From NCBI GenBank assembly GCA_963578605.1, contig CAUZEA010000019.1, forward strand, positions 1 to 64,000: 64,000 bases of DNA, written 5' to 3'. Shown in pieces: positions 55,516 to 64,000 of this stretch. Origin of the DNA: JAKVCB01 sp963578605 (GTDB lineage: Bacteria > Planctomycetota > Planctomycetia > Pirellulales > Lacipirellulaceae). Positions within the stretch are counted from its first letter, which is position 1, and each line of letters begins with the position of its first letter. The notes under the pieces are model-generated. The model had not been told where the DNA came from, did not search any database, and saw nothing but the letters and a program-made list of their open reading frames with translations. A program made the position numbers and the translations under genes.

Positions 55516-58500
55516 ATGACTTATCGCCAACAAAACCAAATCCTCCGCCGTCGCCGTGCGGCTCGTCGCCAACAGCGGCACCGCCGCGGCGTGTTGCTGC
55601 TGGTCGTACTGAGCATGCTGGTGTTGTTCATGATGATCGGTACTGCGTTTCTCATGACCAGCGACATGTATCGCAAGGGTTCCAAAGCAGCTGCCAAGGA
55701 GGGCCGCGTTGGCAACCCGCCCCGCGAACTGCTCGACCGGGCACTCTACCAGCTGTTGCGCGATACGAACAACCAGTTCTCGGTGGTTCGTTACCACAGC
55801 CTGCTCCGCGACCTGTATGGAACCGACGGTTTCGAGGCCACCGTTTACCGGCCAGGGACTGTGAACCTCTCAGCTGGCGCTGGCAATGTAGGCCAGGCAA
55901 CGCGTTATGCGGGTGCCACGTCAGCCAAACCCTTCGGTCCAACCCAGGGGCAACTAATCGACATTTACATCCGGCCAGAGGTTTTAGCTGGGGGTACCGT
56001 GGCAGAACCATACCACGTCATCAAGCTCCAGCGCGACATCGATAACTTGCCCCAACTCCATAGATTGCCGCCATCGCCGCCATTGCCGCTGATTAATGGT
56101 TACTACAACGGCACCCTATTGACATTCACCAGTGGGCCGGCCCGCGGACAATCGGCCCGTGTTGTGGAGTACACCTATGGGCCCATTGGCACTTCAAACG
56201 AATATTTATACCGGTTGCGAATTATGGCAATCCCCCGCTCGGATGGTCAAAATTTGGAAATAGACTCGAATCGCAGCCCCGAAATCATGGACCTCGTAAA
56301 AACTGCTCCTGACCTTGATGGCTTAATTCGTGGCCATTCTTTTATTGTTAACGGCAGGCCCTACAACGGGACCGGTGTGGGATACAACCCGACTGCGGCA
56401 GCTGGCATGCCACGGCTCTCAATGCTAGACGCAAGATTCAGTCCTCTCTACTATGTCCCGGTTGCTCTCGCTCCTAACGCCGTCACCTACAATGGTGCGG
56501 CAACTACTCTCGGCGTCCCCGCCACTGAGTTTTATTTTCCCGGCTCAGGCGGCTGTGATGAATCATACGACGCACCCGATTTCCAGAACATGTTCCTGGC
56601 CCACGAAACGGTCATGCCGGTGGCACAGGGTACCTGGCGGGATGCCAACGAACAGCGGCATAGCATGAATAGTTTTGTCCCCGCCCAATTTTACCGGTTC
56701 GATTTGGAAAATGTGCCGATCCCATCGTTCCACCGGATGGCGCTGATCAACTATTGGTACACGCGCCTGGCTCAAGAGATTGCCGGCGGCAATAACGTCA
56801 CTAACGACCACATACAGGCCGTGCTCCATCCGTACGATGCCAACGGCACCCCGCATTCCGCCTTATCGCCGGAACAAGCTGCCAGGATTACGGCCCTCAA
56901 ACGTAAAATCCTGATGCGCCCCCTCCAGGAAGACCATCCCGACTTTGACGGCAGTAATCCCCAGTCTCGCAACACTCCCAGTTGGGAAATCGTGGGCCCG
57001 TGGGATGTCGATAACGATAACGACGGCGTTCCCGACAGTGTGTTTGTCGACCTGGGCGACCCGGTCCAGCAGGCCGAAGATGGCACACTCTACAAGCCGC
57101 TCTACGCGATCAAAATTATCGACCTCGACAGCCGGCTCAATGTTAATGCCCATGGTACGGCCGAGCACGTGGTACCCCCTGTTTTTGATCAATTCGCCAA
57201 TGTGCTGGCCGGAACACCGCCAACCGATCCAGCAGATCCTGTCTCCAATGATCAAATGCCTCATGGCATCGGTTATGGCACACCGGAGATCTCGCTGCGA
57301 CCTGTCTTTCCGGCCCCCTACAACCAGGTCCCCGGCAATCGTGTCGAGGGATTTTTGAGCAACGGCGATCGCAATCCCGCCGTGCAAATCGATGACTACG
57401 CGGCGCTGTTGGTGGGACGCATCACGGCCGATGGCCTGACCATTGGTGGTCGTTATGGATTCTTTGACCCATCCTTGCCCGCCTTTCAGGCGACACCGGG
57501 CATCAATTATCAATACGCGGTGAACAACAATAGCATCACTGGAGACAATGCGCGGCCAGACCCGCTGGCCCAGCTAAAGTTTTTTGATTACCCACTTTCG
57601 ATCCTTGACTCTCCAAGGTCTTTTGGATCTCCGCCCGATGTGATGGGCCGCTACGCAAGTGGGCTTAATCATTACGGTCAACCCGTAAGAGAACTATATT
57701 TTGACAGCAATCCAAATGTGCCTCAGGCTCCCAACCACCTGCTGGCCAATTCCCCCTACGAACTGAACCTGAACCATACCTCGCGGCGTGGCGTTTGGGA
57801 CCTGCCGCAACACGAGAGTTTTTCCGCAACATCAGATCTGGCAACCGCAAGCACGCTCGCCAGCGATGACGCCCCCTTTGCCACGGCTGAACTCGAACGC
57901 ATTCTGCGGGCCTATGATGCCGATGCAGGCACCATTCCCAGCCGTTTGTGGGAAGTAGTCGATGCGTTCGATCCGAACAAGCTCATCTATAACAGCCAAA
58001 TCTCCAGCAGCACGGCTGCGCAGGCGGTGGCCCAGCAGCAGGCCGCGATCAATCGCCGGCTGGTAACGACCGATAGCCACGACCTGCCGGTACCGGGTGG
58101 CAATATGGGGACCCGACTGGTGCTGGGTGCCGATGGCATCCGTGGACCGAATCCCCAGACGGGTATCAATGACGATTATGAAAATCTGATGAATCAATCT
58201 GTACCGATGGGGGCCGGGATTCTCGACCTGCTCCAATACCGGATGCAGTATGAACGTTTTCGGCGAGGCCTACCTCGTCTAACACTCTTGCAGCTCGATG
58301 CGTTATCACAGAACCTGCTGGCCCCTGAAGTCGTGGCCGGGCATCGCATGGACATCAACCGCCCGTTTGGTAACGGGCAGGACGACAATAACAATGGGGT
58401 GGTAGACGAACCTCAAGAGGTTTTTTCTGGAGAGCGACTTTGGAACCCGAACGATTCCAGGGGATCACTTAGCTTAAGTACCGCCAGTAGCCAGCCGCGT

Positions 58501-61500
58501 CTGGCGGCTCTGGCACAAACCGGCGGTGTCCCGTTTGACTATACGAACGGGGTCGATGTGGATGGAAAAAGAAGTGATGTCGACCACAACGGCGATGGGA
58601 ATATAGATCTGGTTGATGCTCAAATCGCCAACAAATTAGACGCGCAGCTGGCAAGGCAATTATATGCCCGGCACCTCTATGTACTGATGATGCTGCTGGT
58701 CGATGAACAATACCTGGCAACCCCCGATATTATGGAGGACTCGGACCAACAAAACTCGCTCGTGTTGGCCAGCCCTAACGACAAGTTACTGGTCACGGCA
58801 ACACAAAAACTGATTGAACGTGAACTTCCTGGAGCCGATGGAAATCAAACGCTTCTCCTTGCTAATAAATGGGTCCTGCGCAAGCTGACCGCGAGGCGGA
58901 TTGCCCAGTGGGCGATCAACTGTGCCGATTTTCGCGATCCCGACGCGATCATGACCCCGTTTGAATATGATGAAAATCCATTCGATGGCTGGGGAGTAAC
59001 CATCGAAATAAACGGTAGCGAAATCATCGTGCCAATTGACGGCAATGTTGAAACCAATGAGAACTGGGGGCTTGCAGAGGACCTGGGGCCTTCCTTTCCA
59101 ACCTTCCCGTATTGGTACTGGCAGTTGCAACCCAATGGCAGCGCGCAGCGGGTTGAAAATCCCACACGGGGGCTCCCAGATTTCGACAGGAAACCAAATT
59201 TCGGGGGAACCACTTCCGACGCAACTGTCGAAAACGCAACTCGCGACGTGGTATGGGGGGCTGAACGGCCGGAACTTCTAATCACCGAAACGTTTGCCTA
59301 CCACGATCGCCGCTGCAGCGACGATGTGGGGGAGACAACCCCAGACAAATCAACAGATCTGCTCGATGGCAAAAATCACGATGTGCTGGAACCACCCGGT
59401 GCGGATACCAATGATAAAATCGAGCCGGATGACGATCTCGACCAGCAGTACAAGCCTCGCGGCACCCTCTTCGTAGAGCTTTACAACCCGTGGGATACCG
59501 GCGGCCAGGTTCCAACTGAATTTTATGTCAATCCCAACACCGGGAAGCCTTATGTCAATCCCAACACAGAAAATCCGGATCCAGGGGTTCTGCTGGATCG
59601 ACTCAGTAATGAAAGAACCCCAGACGGAGACCAGTCGCCCGTATGGCGCATGGTCGTTGTAAAAGACCCCTTGTCTGGCCGTCTGACCATTCAGAAGAAT
59701 GCTGCCATCCAACCACGGTCATTCGATATCGACGGCCATGCAACGCCATCGATGCGCAATGCCGAACGACAAATTTACTTTCACCGTGACCCCGACAGGA
59801 ACGCTGGCCTAAGCCTGCGCATCCCAAAGGTACCAGAACAAAAAGAACTTCCGGTACCCGGAAGGATACGGCGCGAGTGGCCAACCGTGGCGCAATACTT
59901 TGTTACCAGCGACTACAAAAAAACACTGGCTCCAATCAAACCAGGCCGCTACGCCGTGATTGGCCCTTCGGGGATTCCCATGGTCAAAACTAAGGGAGAA
60001 AGAAACCAGGAAGGAAGCGGTGACCGTTACAGGCCGGCGCCGCCAGTTGCGGGAGAAGATCCAACACACTTTGTAAACCCCATAAGCCGCCTGGTAACCA
60101 CGGCAAATCAAGGCCGTCAACAACCTGACCGGGATCACACCGGCAACATGCAAGAAACCCGGCGGATCGAACTGATCCCTGACCCGAATCCAGACCGTCA
60201 GCAATTGCTGGTAGGCGACAACGGTGGCCCGGAATTCGTGCCCGACCCGGCTACTGGCAACTATGTGAATGCCACTTCTGCAGAAGTGCTATTGCCGTGC
60301 GTTGCAATTCCGATTGAGGGTCTCAATATCTCCGAACCGGTCGAAGGTTACCCCAGCATTCTTTACCACCGGCTTTATTCACAGGTCCATCGCGAACCCT
60401 TTACCTACGCTGCCTCGCGGCGCAATTGGACCCGACGGGGCAACCAAATACCGCTGAATCGCGACGGAGAATCGAAATACGAGCAATCTTATGACCGGCC
60501 CTTCGATATGGAATTTGACCTGGTACGAAACGGGACGGTCCCCAACTATCGGTCGCTCCATTTACAAAGGCTCGCCAATCCCCTTTTACCCTGGAATCCC
60601 CGCCCCTTTGATGAGTTGCCGATTATCAGCAGGGACCCACAGGACAACTCCCCGCAAAAAGACTTTATCCATCCAGACTACGATCCGCGTCTGCCGGTCA
60701 ACCCTTACATGACCGTCGATTCGATGAGTGTTGATCTGACCGCTTTTAATGGGATGAACTCGTCACCTGCCACGTTGGAGACCTTCCCCACGGGTAAGGA
60801 TCCTGATACCAATCAGCCGATCACCAACGCTGCTTTATTGCAGGGAGATTACCTGGCCCCTCTGTCAGCGGCGGAAGTTCTGGCCGCCCCCGACCATGTA
60901 CTCAGTGCAGTCATTGACCTGTTACACGAAAACGGGGGTTTCACCGACAAACCTACGGTCTCCCGCTACCGCAGCTTGAGTCCGATTGAGAGAAAAGCTC
61001 ATCTGGAACGGCTGGAGCGAAAGCGTAATGGCCATGTTGACTATCGCGGGGAACTCTTAGACTCCAATGACGGCCAGTGGGGATGGCACCGGCTGAAACG
61101 CTTCTTGCCCACCACGAGACAGATCAGTTATGAATCGAAAAGTGACCAGTTTATCGGCACGAAAACCGCAACATTCAAACAACGGATGCATCTAAAGTCA
61201 CTCGAACGTGGGGCTCATCACTTGTGGCTGACCGAGAATAATACTGGCGATGCTGGAGAGAATGAGGGTTGGTACCTCGATCCAGAATGGGAACCGCGCC
61301 TGTTGTGGAAACAGGAGCGACCCAATGGCATGGTTGTATACGGCGATCCGACCAATCCAAAACGCGCCAGGAAATTTTCTGAACTCACCAATGTCCTGAA
61401 TCGCGACTTGCTGCGCAATCGGATGTCCGATAATGAACTTACAGATAGGGAGCAAAACAGAAACGAACAAATTCTTAAAAAGCTGGTTGCGGATAACGGC

Positions 61501-63375
61501 GGCAGCCGCTCGCCCGACCATGTATTTGACTTTGTGATGGAGCATACGCTTGGATTTATTAACGAGTCGTATGCACCCGATTTGAACATTCCATTCCAAC
61601 CTCCCGCAGGCCAACTACTGTCGGCGGTGCGCCAGCAGAGCCAGGTCGGCTGGGGTGCGCCGGAAATTGATGTCGATGCCAAAGACAAATTACCGGTGGA
61701 CCGAGATGGAGACATGGCCATTGACTTCCAGCCCCGTCCCAGACAGCATCACGCCACCACAGAGTCGATTGTTGATGATTACACGGAGAAATTTGAGCTG
61801 GATCGGCTAACTTGGTTCAATCCGGATCTAGCTCATGATTTGGCCGATAAATTCCGCATTACCTCCGTTAATGAAATGTTGCGAACTGCCGAACTCGGCG
61901 GATGTACGTTCCCCGCCCTGCCCTGGAACAACCGTCCCTACGTGAGCCAGATGGAGCTGCTGCAGGTGCCAGCCAGTTCCTCCTCGCTCCTGCTCCGTGA
62001 CTACTCGGTCATCGGTCGCGGGATTTCAATTCCTTATGACGGGGATGGCTATAACGAAACTACCAAAACATTGGAACTGCAAGAACCCTTACAGCGACGC
62101 CGACGCCAACAAGGATTCTTCGGCCACCTGCTAAACTTCATGCAATCCTCCCCCATTCCAACCAATAATTCACAGAACCCAACCGAAGCTTTCCAAACTT
62201 CCGGTGCACCCCACCATTACCGTTTGCTTGAATTCGTGCACGTTCCTTCCCGCTTTGTTCAGACAGAAACCCTCCTGGATCCTGTCGAAAGCAGCGGTTT
62301 GGGATCTGGACCCAACTCAGCTCCTTTGGTTCAAACAGCAGTCCCACTCGGCGAAGCTGCCACCGATCCAAGAGTAAATTTCCAGCCGCCCTACAACAAG
62401 GTTTCCAATTACCGTGAGCCAGGACGGGTGAACCTCAACACGATCAGCAGCCGGCGGATTCCCGGCGGACTCATTGGCCAACCACCCCGGATCTGGTCGG
62501 AAGTCTATGACGGGATCATGCACCGGCTGCAGGATGGTGAACCGACGAGCAGCCAGGATGGCCATTTCGGACCTGCCTGGCGCGATGTGGTTCTCAGTCG
62601 CCGGGGGTATGCGACCAGTTTTGAGGGGAAAATAAACGGTCGGCCTGACGTGCTGGCCAGCGGACTCAACCCCGACTTTCCCACCTTCTTTGCCAACCCA
62701 TTCCGGTCACCCGACGCGGGAGAGCTCGTACCTCTACCACAAATGGTGCAGTTGGGTGTGAATGCCAGCCTCCTGCGGGCCCACCCCTTTCATATGGGTG
62801 AAGATCTTAGCTGGGGCGACAATCAGAACTTCGATCCTATCATCGGCTCTCACGTATGGCTTAATAATTTTGGCAAAACCATTACGGCCGGTGAAGGTGA
62901 TGATCCGGTCTGCGTTCGTAAGGACTCAGCTATCCCAAACATTTTTGACGAAGAGGCTCCCCGCAGCTTACTCCCGCTGTTCAGCGAGTCGTTTTCAGAA
63001 CCGCATGTCGATGCCGAGCGGAACCCGCATTTCTTTTATCAGCCGCTCACGCGGCTGGGCAACCTCACGACCACCCGTTCGGGAGTCTTTGCCGTGTGGA
63101 TTACGGTCGCCTATTTTGAAGTTGAACCAGCACCCAGCTGGAATGACCCGGCTACTGGAACTGCAACTCGGGCCAAATTTGGCAATGACCGCGTGCTCTA
63201 TGACCAGGTCTATCCCGAAGGTTACCAGCTGGGCCAGGAAGTCGGCATTGAAACAGGCGATACGCGCCGTCACCGCGGGTTCTACATTGTTGACCGAACC
63301 TTGCCGGTTGGCTTCAAGCCGGGTGAAGACTTGAATGTGGAGAACATGATTCGCCTCCGCCGACGGATTGAGTGA
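55516..63375 (+). CDS. Giant GspK/PilX-like protein
   Basis: This 2619-residue protein is several times larger than GspK (about 320 residues). A strongly basic N-terminus (RRRRAARRQQRHRRG) is followed by one helix, VLLLVVLSMLVLFMMIGTAF, as in GspK/PilX pseudopilus tip proteins. GspK-like signatures recur: LDSRLNVNAHG near residue 540 and EPGRVNLNTISSRR near 2300, both resembling the NLNTA motif. Acidic calcium-like loops occur near 495 (DVDNDNDGVPDS), 955 (DDNNNGVVDE) and 1025 (DHNGDGNIDLVDA). An internal 9-residue repeat (YVNPNTGKP) lies near 1337-1353. It may bind calcium and cap a pseudopilus. Function is inferred from position and N-terminus. Confidence 0.78.
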   Translation: MTYRQQNQILRRRRAARRQQRHRRGVLLLVVLSMLVLFMMIGTAFLMTSDMYRKGSKAAAKEGRVGNPPRELLDRALYQLLRDTNNQFSVVRYHSLLRDLYGTDGFEATVYRPGTVNLSAGAGNVGQATRYAGATSAKPFGPTQGQLIDIYIRPEVLAGGTVAEPYHVIKLQRDIDNLPQLHRLPPSPPLPLINGYYNGTLLTFTSGPARGQSARVVEYTYGPIGTSNEYLYRLRIMAIPRSDGQNLEIDSNRSPEIMDLVKTAPDLDGLIRGHSFIVNGRPYNGTGVGYNPTAAAGMPRLSMLDARFSPLYYVPVALAPNAVTYNGAATTLGVPATEFYFPGSGGCDESYDAPDFQNMFLAHETVMPVAQGTWRDANEQRHSMNSFVPAQFYRFDLENVPIPSFHRMALINYWYTRLAQEIAGGNNVTNDHIQAVLHPYDANGTPHSALSPEQAARITALKRKILMRPLQEDHPDFDGSNPQSRNTPSWEIVGPWDVDNDNDGVPDSVFVDLGDPVQQAEDGTLYKPLYAIKIIDLDSRLNVNAHGTAEHVVPPVFDQFANVLAGTPPTDPADPVSNDQMPHGIGYGTPEISLRPVFPAPYNQVPGNRVEGFLSNGDRNPAVQIDDYAALLVGRITADGLTIGGRYGFFDPSLPAFQATPGINYQYAVNNNSITGDNARPDPLAQLKFFDYPLSILDSPRSFGSPPDVMGRYASGLNHYGQPVRELYFDSNPNVPQAPNHLLANSPYELNLNHTSRRGVWDLPQHESFSATSDLATASTLASDDAPFATAELERILRAYDADAGTIPSRLWEVVDAFDPNKLIYNSQISSSTAAQAVAQQQAAINRRLVTTDSHDLPVPGGNMGTRLVLGADGIRGPNPQTGINDDYENLMNQSVPMGAGILDLLQYRMQYERFRRGLPRLTLLQLDALSQNLLAPEVVAGHRMDINRPFGNGQDDNNNGVVDEPQEVFSGERLWNPNDSRGSLSLSTASSQPRLAALAQTGGVPFDYTNGVDVDGKRSDVDHNGDGNIDLVDAQIANKLDAQLARQLYARHLYVLMMLLVDEQYLATPDIMEDSDQQNSLVLASPNDKLLVTATQKLIERELPGADGNQTLLLANKWVLRKLTARRIAQWAINCADFRDPDAIMTPFEYDENPFDGWGVTIEINGSEIIVPIDGNVETNENWGLAEDLGPSFPTFPYWYWQLQPNGSAQRVENPTRGLPDFDRKPNFGGTTSDATVENATRDVVWGAERPELLITETFAYHDRRCSDDVGETTPDKSTDLLDGKNHDVLEPPGADTNDKIEPDDDLDQQYKPRGTLFVELYNPWDTGGQVPTEFYVNPNTGKPYVNPNTENPDPGVLLDRLSNERTPDGDQSPVWRMVVVKDPLSGRLTIQKNAAIQPRSFDIDGHATPSMRNAERQIYFHRDPDRNAGLSLRIPKVPEQKELPVPGRIRREWPTVAQYFVTSDYKKTLAPIKPGRYAVIGPSGIPMVKTKGERNQEGSGDRYRPAPPVAGEDPTHFVNPISRLVTTANQGRQQPDRDHTGNMQETRRIELIPDPNPDRQQLLVGDNGGPEFVPDPATGNYVNATSAEVLLPCVAIPIEGLNISEPVEGYPSILYHRLYSQVHREPFTYAASRRNWTRRGNQIPLNRDGESKYEQSYDRPFDMEFDLVRNGTVPNYRSLHLQRLANPLLPWNPRPFDELPIISRDPQDNSPQKDFIHPDYDPRLPVNPYMTVDSMSVDLTAFNGMNSSPATLETFPTGKDPDTNQPITNAALLQGDYLAPLSAAEVLAAPDHVLSAVIDLLHENGGFTDKPTVSRYRSLSPIERKAHLERLERKRNGHVDYRGELLDSNDGQWGWHRLKRFLPTTRQISYESKSDQFIGTKTATFKQRMHLKSLERGAHHLWLTENNTGDAGENEGWYLDPEWEPRLLWKQERPNGMVVYGDPTNPKRARKFSELTNVLNRDLLRNRMSDNELTDREQNRNEQILKKLVADNGGSRSPDHVFDFVMEHTLGFINESYAPDLNIPFQPPAGQLLSAVRQQSQVGWGAPEIDVDAKDKLPVDRDGDMAIDFQPRPRQHHATTESIVDDYTEKFELDRLTWFNPDLAHDLADKFRITSVNEMLRTAELGGCTFPALPWNNRPYVSQMELLQVPASSSSLLLRDYSVIGRGISIPYDGDGYNETTKTLELQEPLQRRRRQQGFFGHLLNFMQSSPIPTNNSQNPTEAFQTSGAPHHYRLLEFVHVPSRFVQTETLLDPVESSGLGSGPNSAPLVQTAVPLGEAATDPRVNFQPPYNKVSNYREPGRVNLNTISSRRIPGGLIGQPPRIWSEVYDGIMHRLQDGEPTSSQDGHFGPAWRDVVLSRRGYATSFEGKINGRPDVLASGLNPDFPTFFANPFRSPDAGELVPLPQMVQLGVNASLLRAHPFHMGEDLSWGDNQNFDPIIGSHVWLNNFGKTITAGEGDDPVCVRKDSAIPNIFDEEAPRSLLPLFSESFSEPHVDAERNPHFFYQPLTRLGNLTTTRSGVFAVWITVAYFEVEPAPSWNDPATGTATRAKFGNDRVLYDQVYPEGYQLGQEVGIETGDTRRHRGFYIVDRTLPVGFKPGEDLNVENMIRLRRRIE

Positions 63376-63395
63376 GCAGCCGATTGAGTGAGCCC
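63364..63395. repeat. Tandem duplication over the giant gene's stop codon, 16-bp unit x2
   Basis: CGGATTGAGTGAGCAG (63364-63379), which contains the last codons and TGA, is followed by CCGATTGAGTGAGCCC (63380-63395). 13 of 16 positions match. Confidence 0.8.
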
Positions 63396-63566
63396 AGCAC
63401 AAACTGCCAGAGACTTGCCTTCATCCAAGTGGCAGCCTGGGGCCCCCTGGTACAAAAGCGGGTTTGCAGGGTGCCCACCACAACAACTGCCGGCCAAACT
63501 TTGGCGTAGGAATTGGCCTCTGCTTCTGGTAGCGTGCAGCTATCGGCATTGTTTTTTCGGTGCTAT

Positions 63567-63604
63567 GTTAGCGAGGCAAATCAAAGTTAGCGAGGCAAAT
63601 CAAA
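63567..63604. repeat. Perfect tandem duplication, 19-bp unit x2
   Basis: GTTAGCGAGGCAAATCAAA occurs twice without spacer (63567-63585, 63586-63604), about 30 bases upstream of the thioredoxin-like start codon and close to its ribosome site. Confidence 0.92.
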
Positions 63605-63633
63605 CCGGTCTCTTCTGGGGGAGGGCCATCTTC

Positions 63634-64000
63634 ATGGGCAAGCACTCCCCAAAGAGACCTACCAGCTCGGCTGCTAATTTCCAAGCCACGGGCGCTTCGG
63701 TGAGACGACGACGAATGCATTTACGAATCCTGGCATCGCCCCGTTTTCGCCGGGGAAAAACCTCCGGTCCGTCGTTGTGGATCCTGCTGGCGCTGGTTCT
63801 GCTGGGTGTGCTGCTAGCCCGTGGGTTTTTCAATTCGGGTGACTCGGCTTCGGCGATGATAGGTGACCGAATGCCAAAGCTCAAAGTTTCCGGCTGGCTG
63901 AATACCGACCAGCCACCCACCAACCAGTCACTAATGGGCAAAGTGGTGCTGATCGATTGTTGGGCCACCTGGTGCGGGCCCTGCCGGAAGAAAATGCCAG
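63634..64000 (+). CDS. TlpA-like membrane-anchored thioredoxin, N-terminal part
   Basis: The frame runs off the window end, so 122 residues are visible. Start ATG 63634 is chosen because GGGGGAGGG lies 8 bases upstream; ATG 63715 is an alternative. A basic N-terminus precedes one membrane helix (LWILLALVLLGVLLARGFF). The thioredoxin fold then opens DRMPKLKVSGWLNTDQPPT and reaches the redox motif in DCWATWCGPCRKKMP with WCGPC. This matches the TlpA/ResA family, periplasm-facing thiol-disulfide reductases used in cytochrome maturation or protein folding. Its link to the pilus cluster is only positional. Confidence 0.88.
   Translation, partial: MGKHSPKRPTSSAANFQATGASVRRRRMHLRILASPRFRRGKTSGPSLWILLALVLLGVLLARGFFNSGDSASAMIGDRMPKLKVSGWLNTDQPPTNQSLMGKVVLIDCWATWCGPCRKKMP

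Overview
The window looks like chromosomal DNA of a marine planctomycete, probably Pirellulales-like. This rests on gene content, not on a marker-gene tree. The typical signs are a secreted FG-GAP/ASPIC protein with a dockerin and a PEP-CTERM-like tail, a very large PQQ-propeller protein with an embedded methyltransferase-like segment and a malectin-like end, a LamG/BACON-like/glycosidase-like giant, and a pseudopilin cluster ending in a 2619-residue GspK-like protein.

Layout. 1-5.4 kb: the tail of a membrane transporter, an FMN-dependent alpha-hydroxy-acid dehydrogenase, and a convergent secreted giant. 5.6-7.8 kb: a NagA-like deacetylase, then a small accessory patch (HNH remnant, SF0329-like hypothetical gene, attC-like half sites) abutting the 3' end of tRNA-Arg(CCU). 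8.1-13.6 kb: a D-2-hydroxyacid dehydrogenase and the PQQ giant. 13.9-18.3 kb (minus strand): a five-gene operon with an oxyanion ABC transporter (ATPase, permease, tandem-duplicated ModA-like binding protein), a MoaD-like carrier and a MoeB/ThiF-like enzyme. 18.5-21.1 kb: a decayed membrane-protein gene, an aldo/keto reductase and a class IV aminotransferase. 21.4-28.0 kb: KDPG aldolase, KDG-type kinase, a tungsten-type aldehyde:ferredoxin oxidoreductase (AOR), a second MoaD-like carrier, an HpcH/HpaI aldolase and a second D-2-hydroxyacid dehydrogenase. 28.1-33.7 kb: the LamG giant and a fucose/arabinose-isomerase-like protein. 34.0-34.6 kb: a DUF2513-type protein. 34.8-42.0 kb: two GT4 glycosyltransferases, a HAD hydrolase, a GH13_18 phosphorylase and a GT81 glucosyl-3-phosphoglycerate synthase, probably a (mannosyl)glucosylglycerate compatible-solute module. 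42.4-43.1 kb: a secreted unknown. 43.5-63.4 kb: type IV pilus/type II secretion genes (PilB-PilT-PilB-PilC, four pseudopilins, giant GspK-like). 63.6 kb to the end: the start of a membrane-anchored TlpA-like thioredoxin.

How they fit together. The transporter, MoaD/MoeB pair and AOR can be read as one tungsten-pterin system: import of tungstate or molybdate, pterin sulfuration, and a ferredoxin-reducing aldehyde oxidase. The AOR sits directly behind the kinase and aldolase of the lower Entner-Doudoroff branch, so a glyceraldehyde-type or lactaldehyde-type substrate from sugar-acid or deoxysugar breakdown is plausible. Nearby NagA, isomerase, dehydrogenase and aldolase genes also suggest growth on algal or other polysaccharide sugars.

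A pattern outside the genes: at least ten short tandem duplications (units of 10-23 bp, 2-4 copies) lie in the gaps between genes, often within a few bases of a stop codon.
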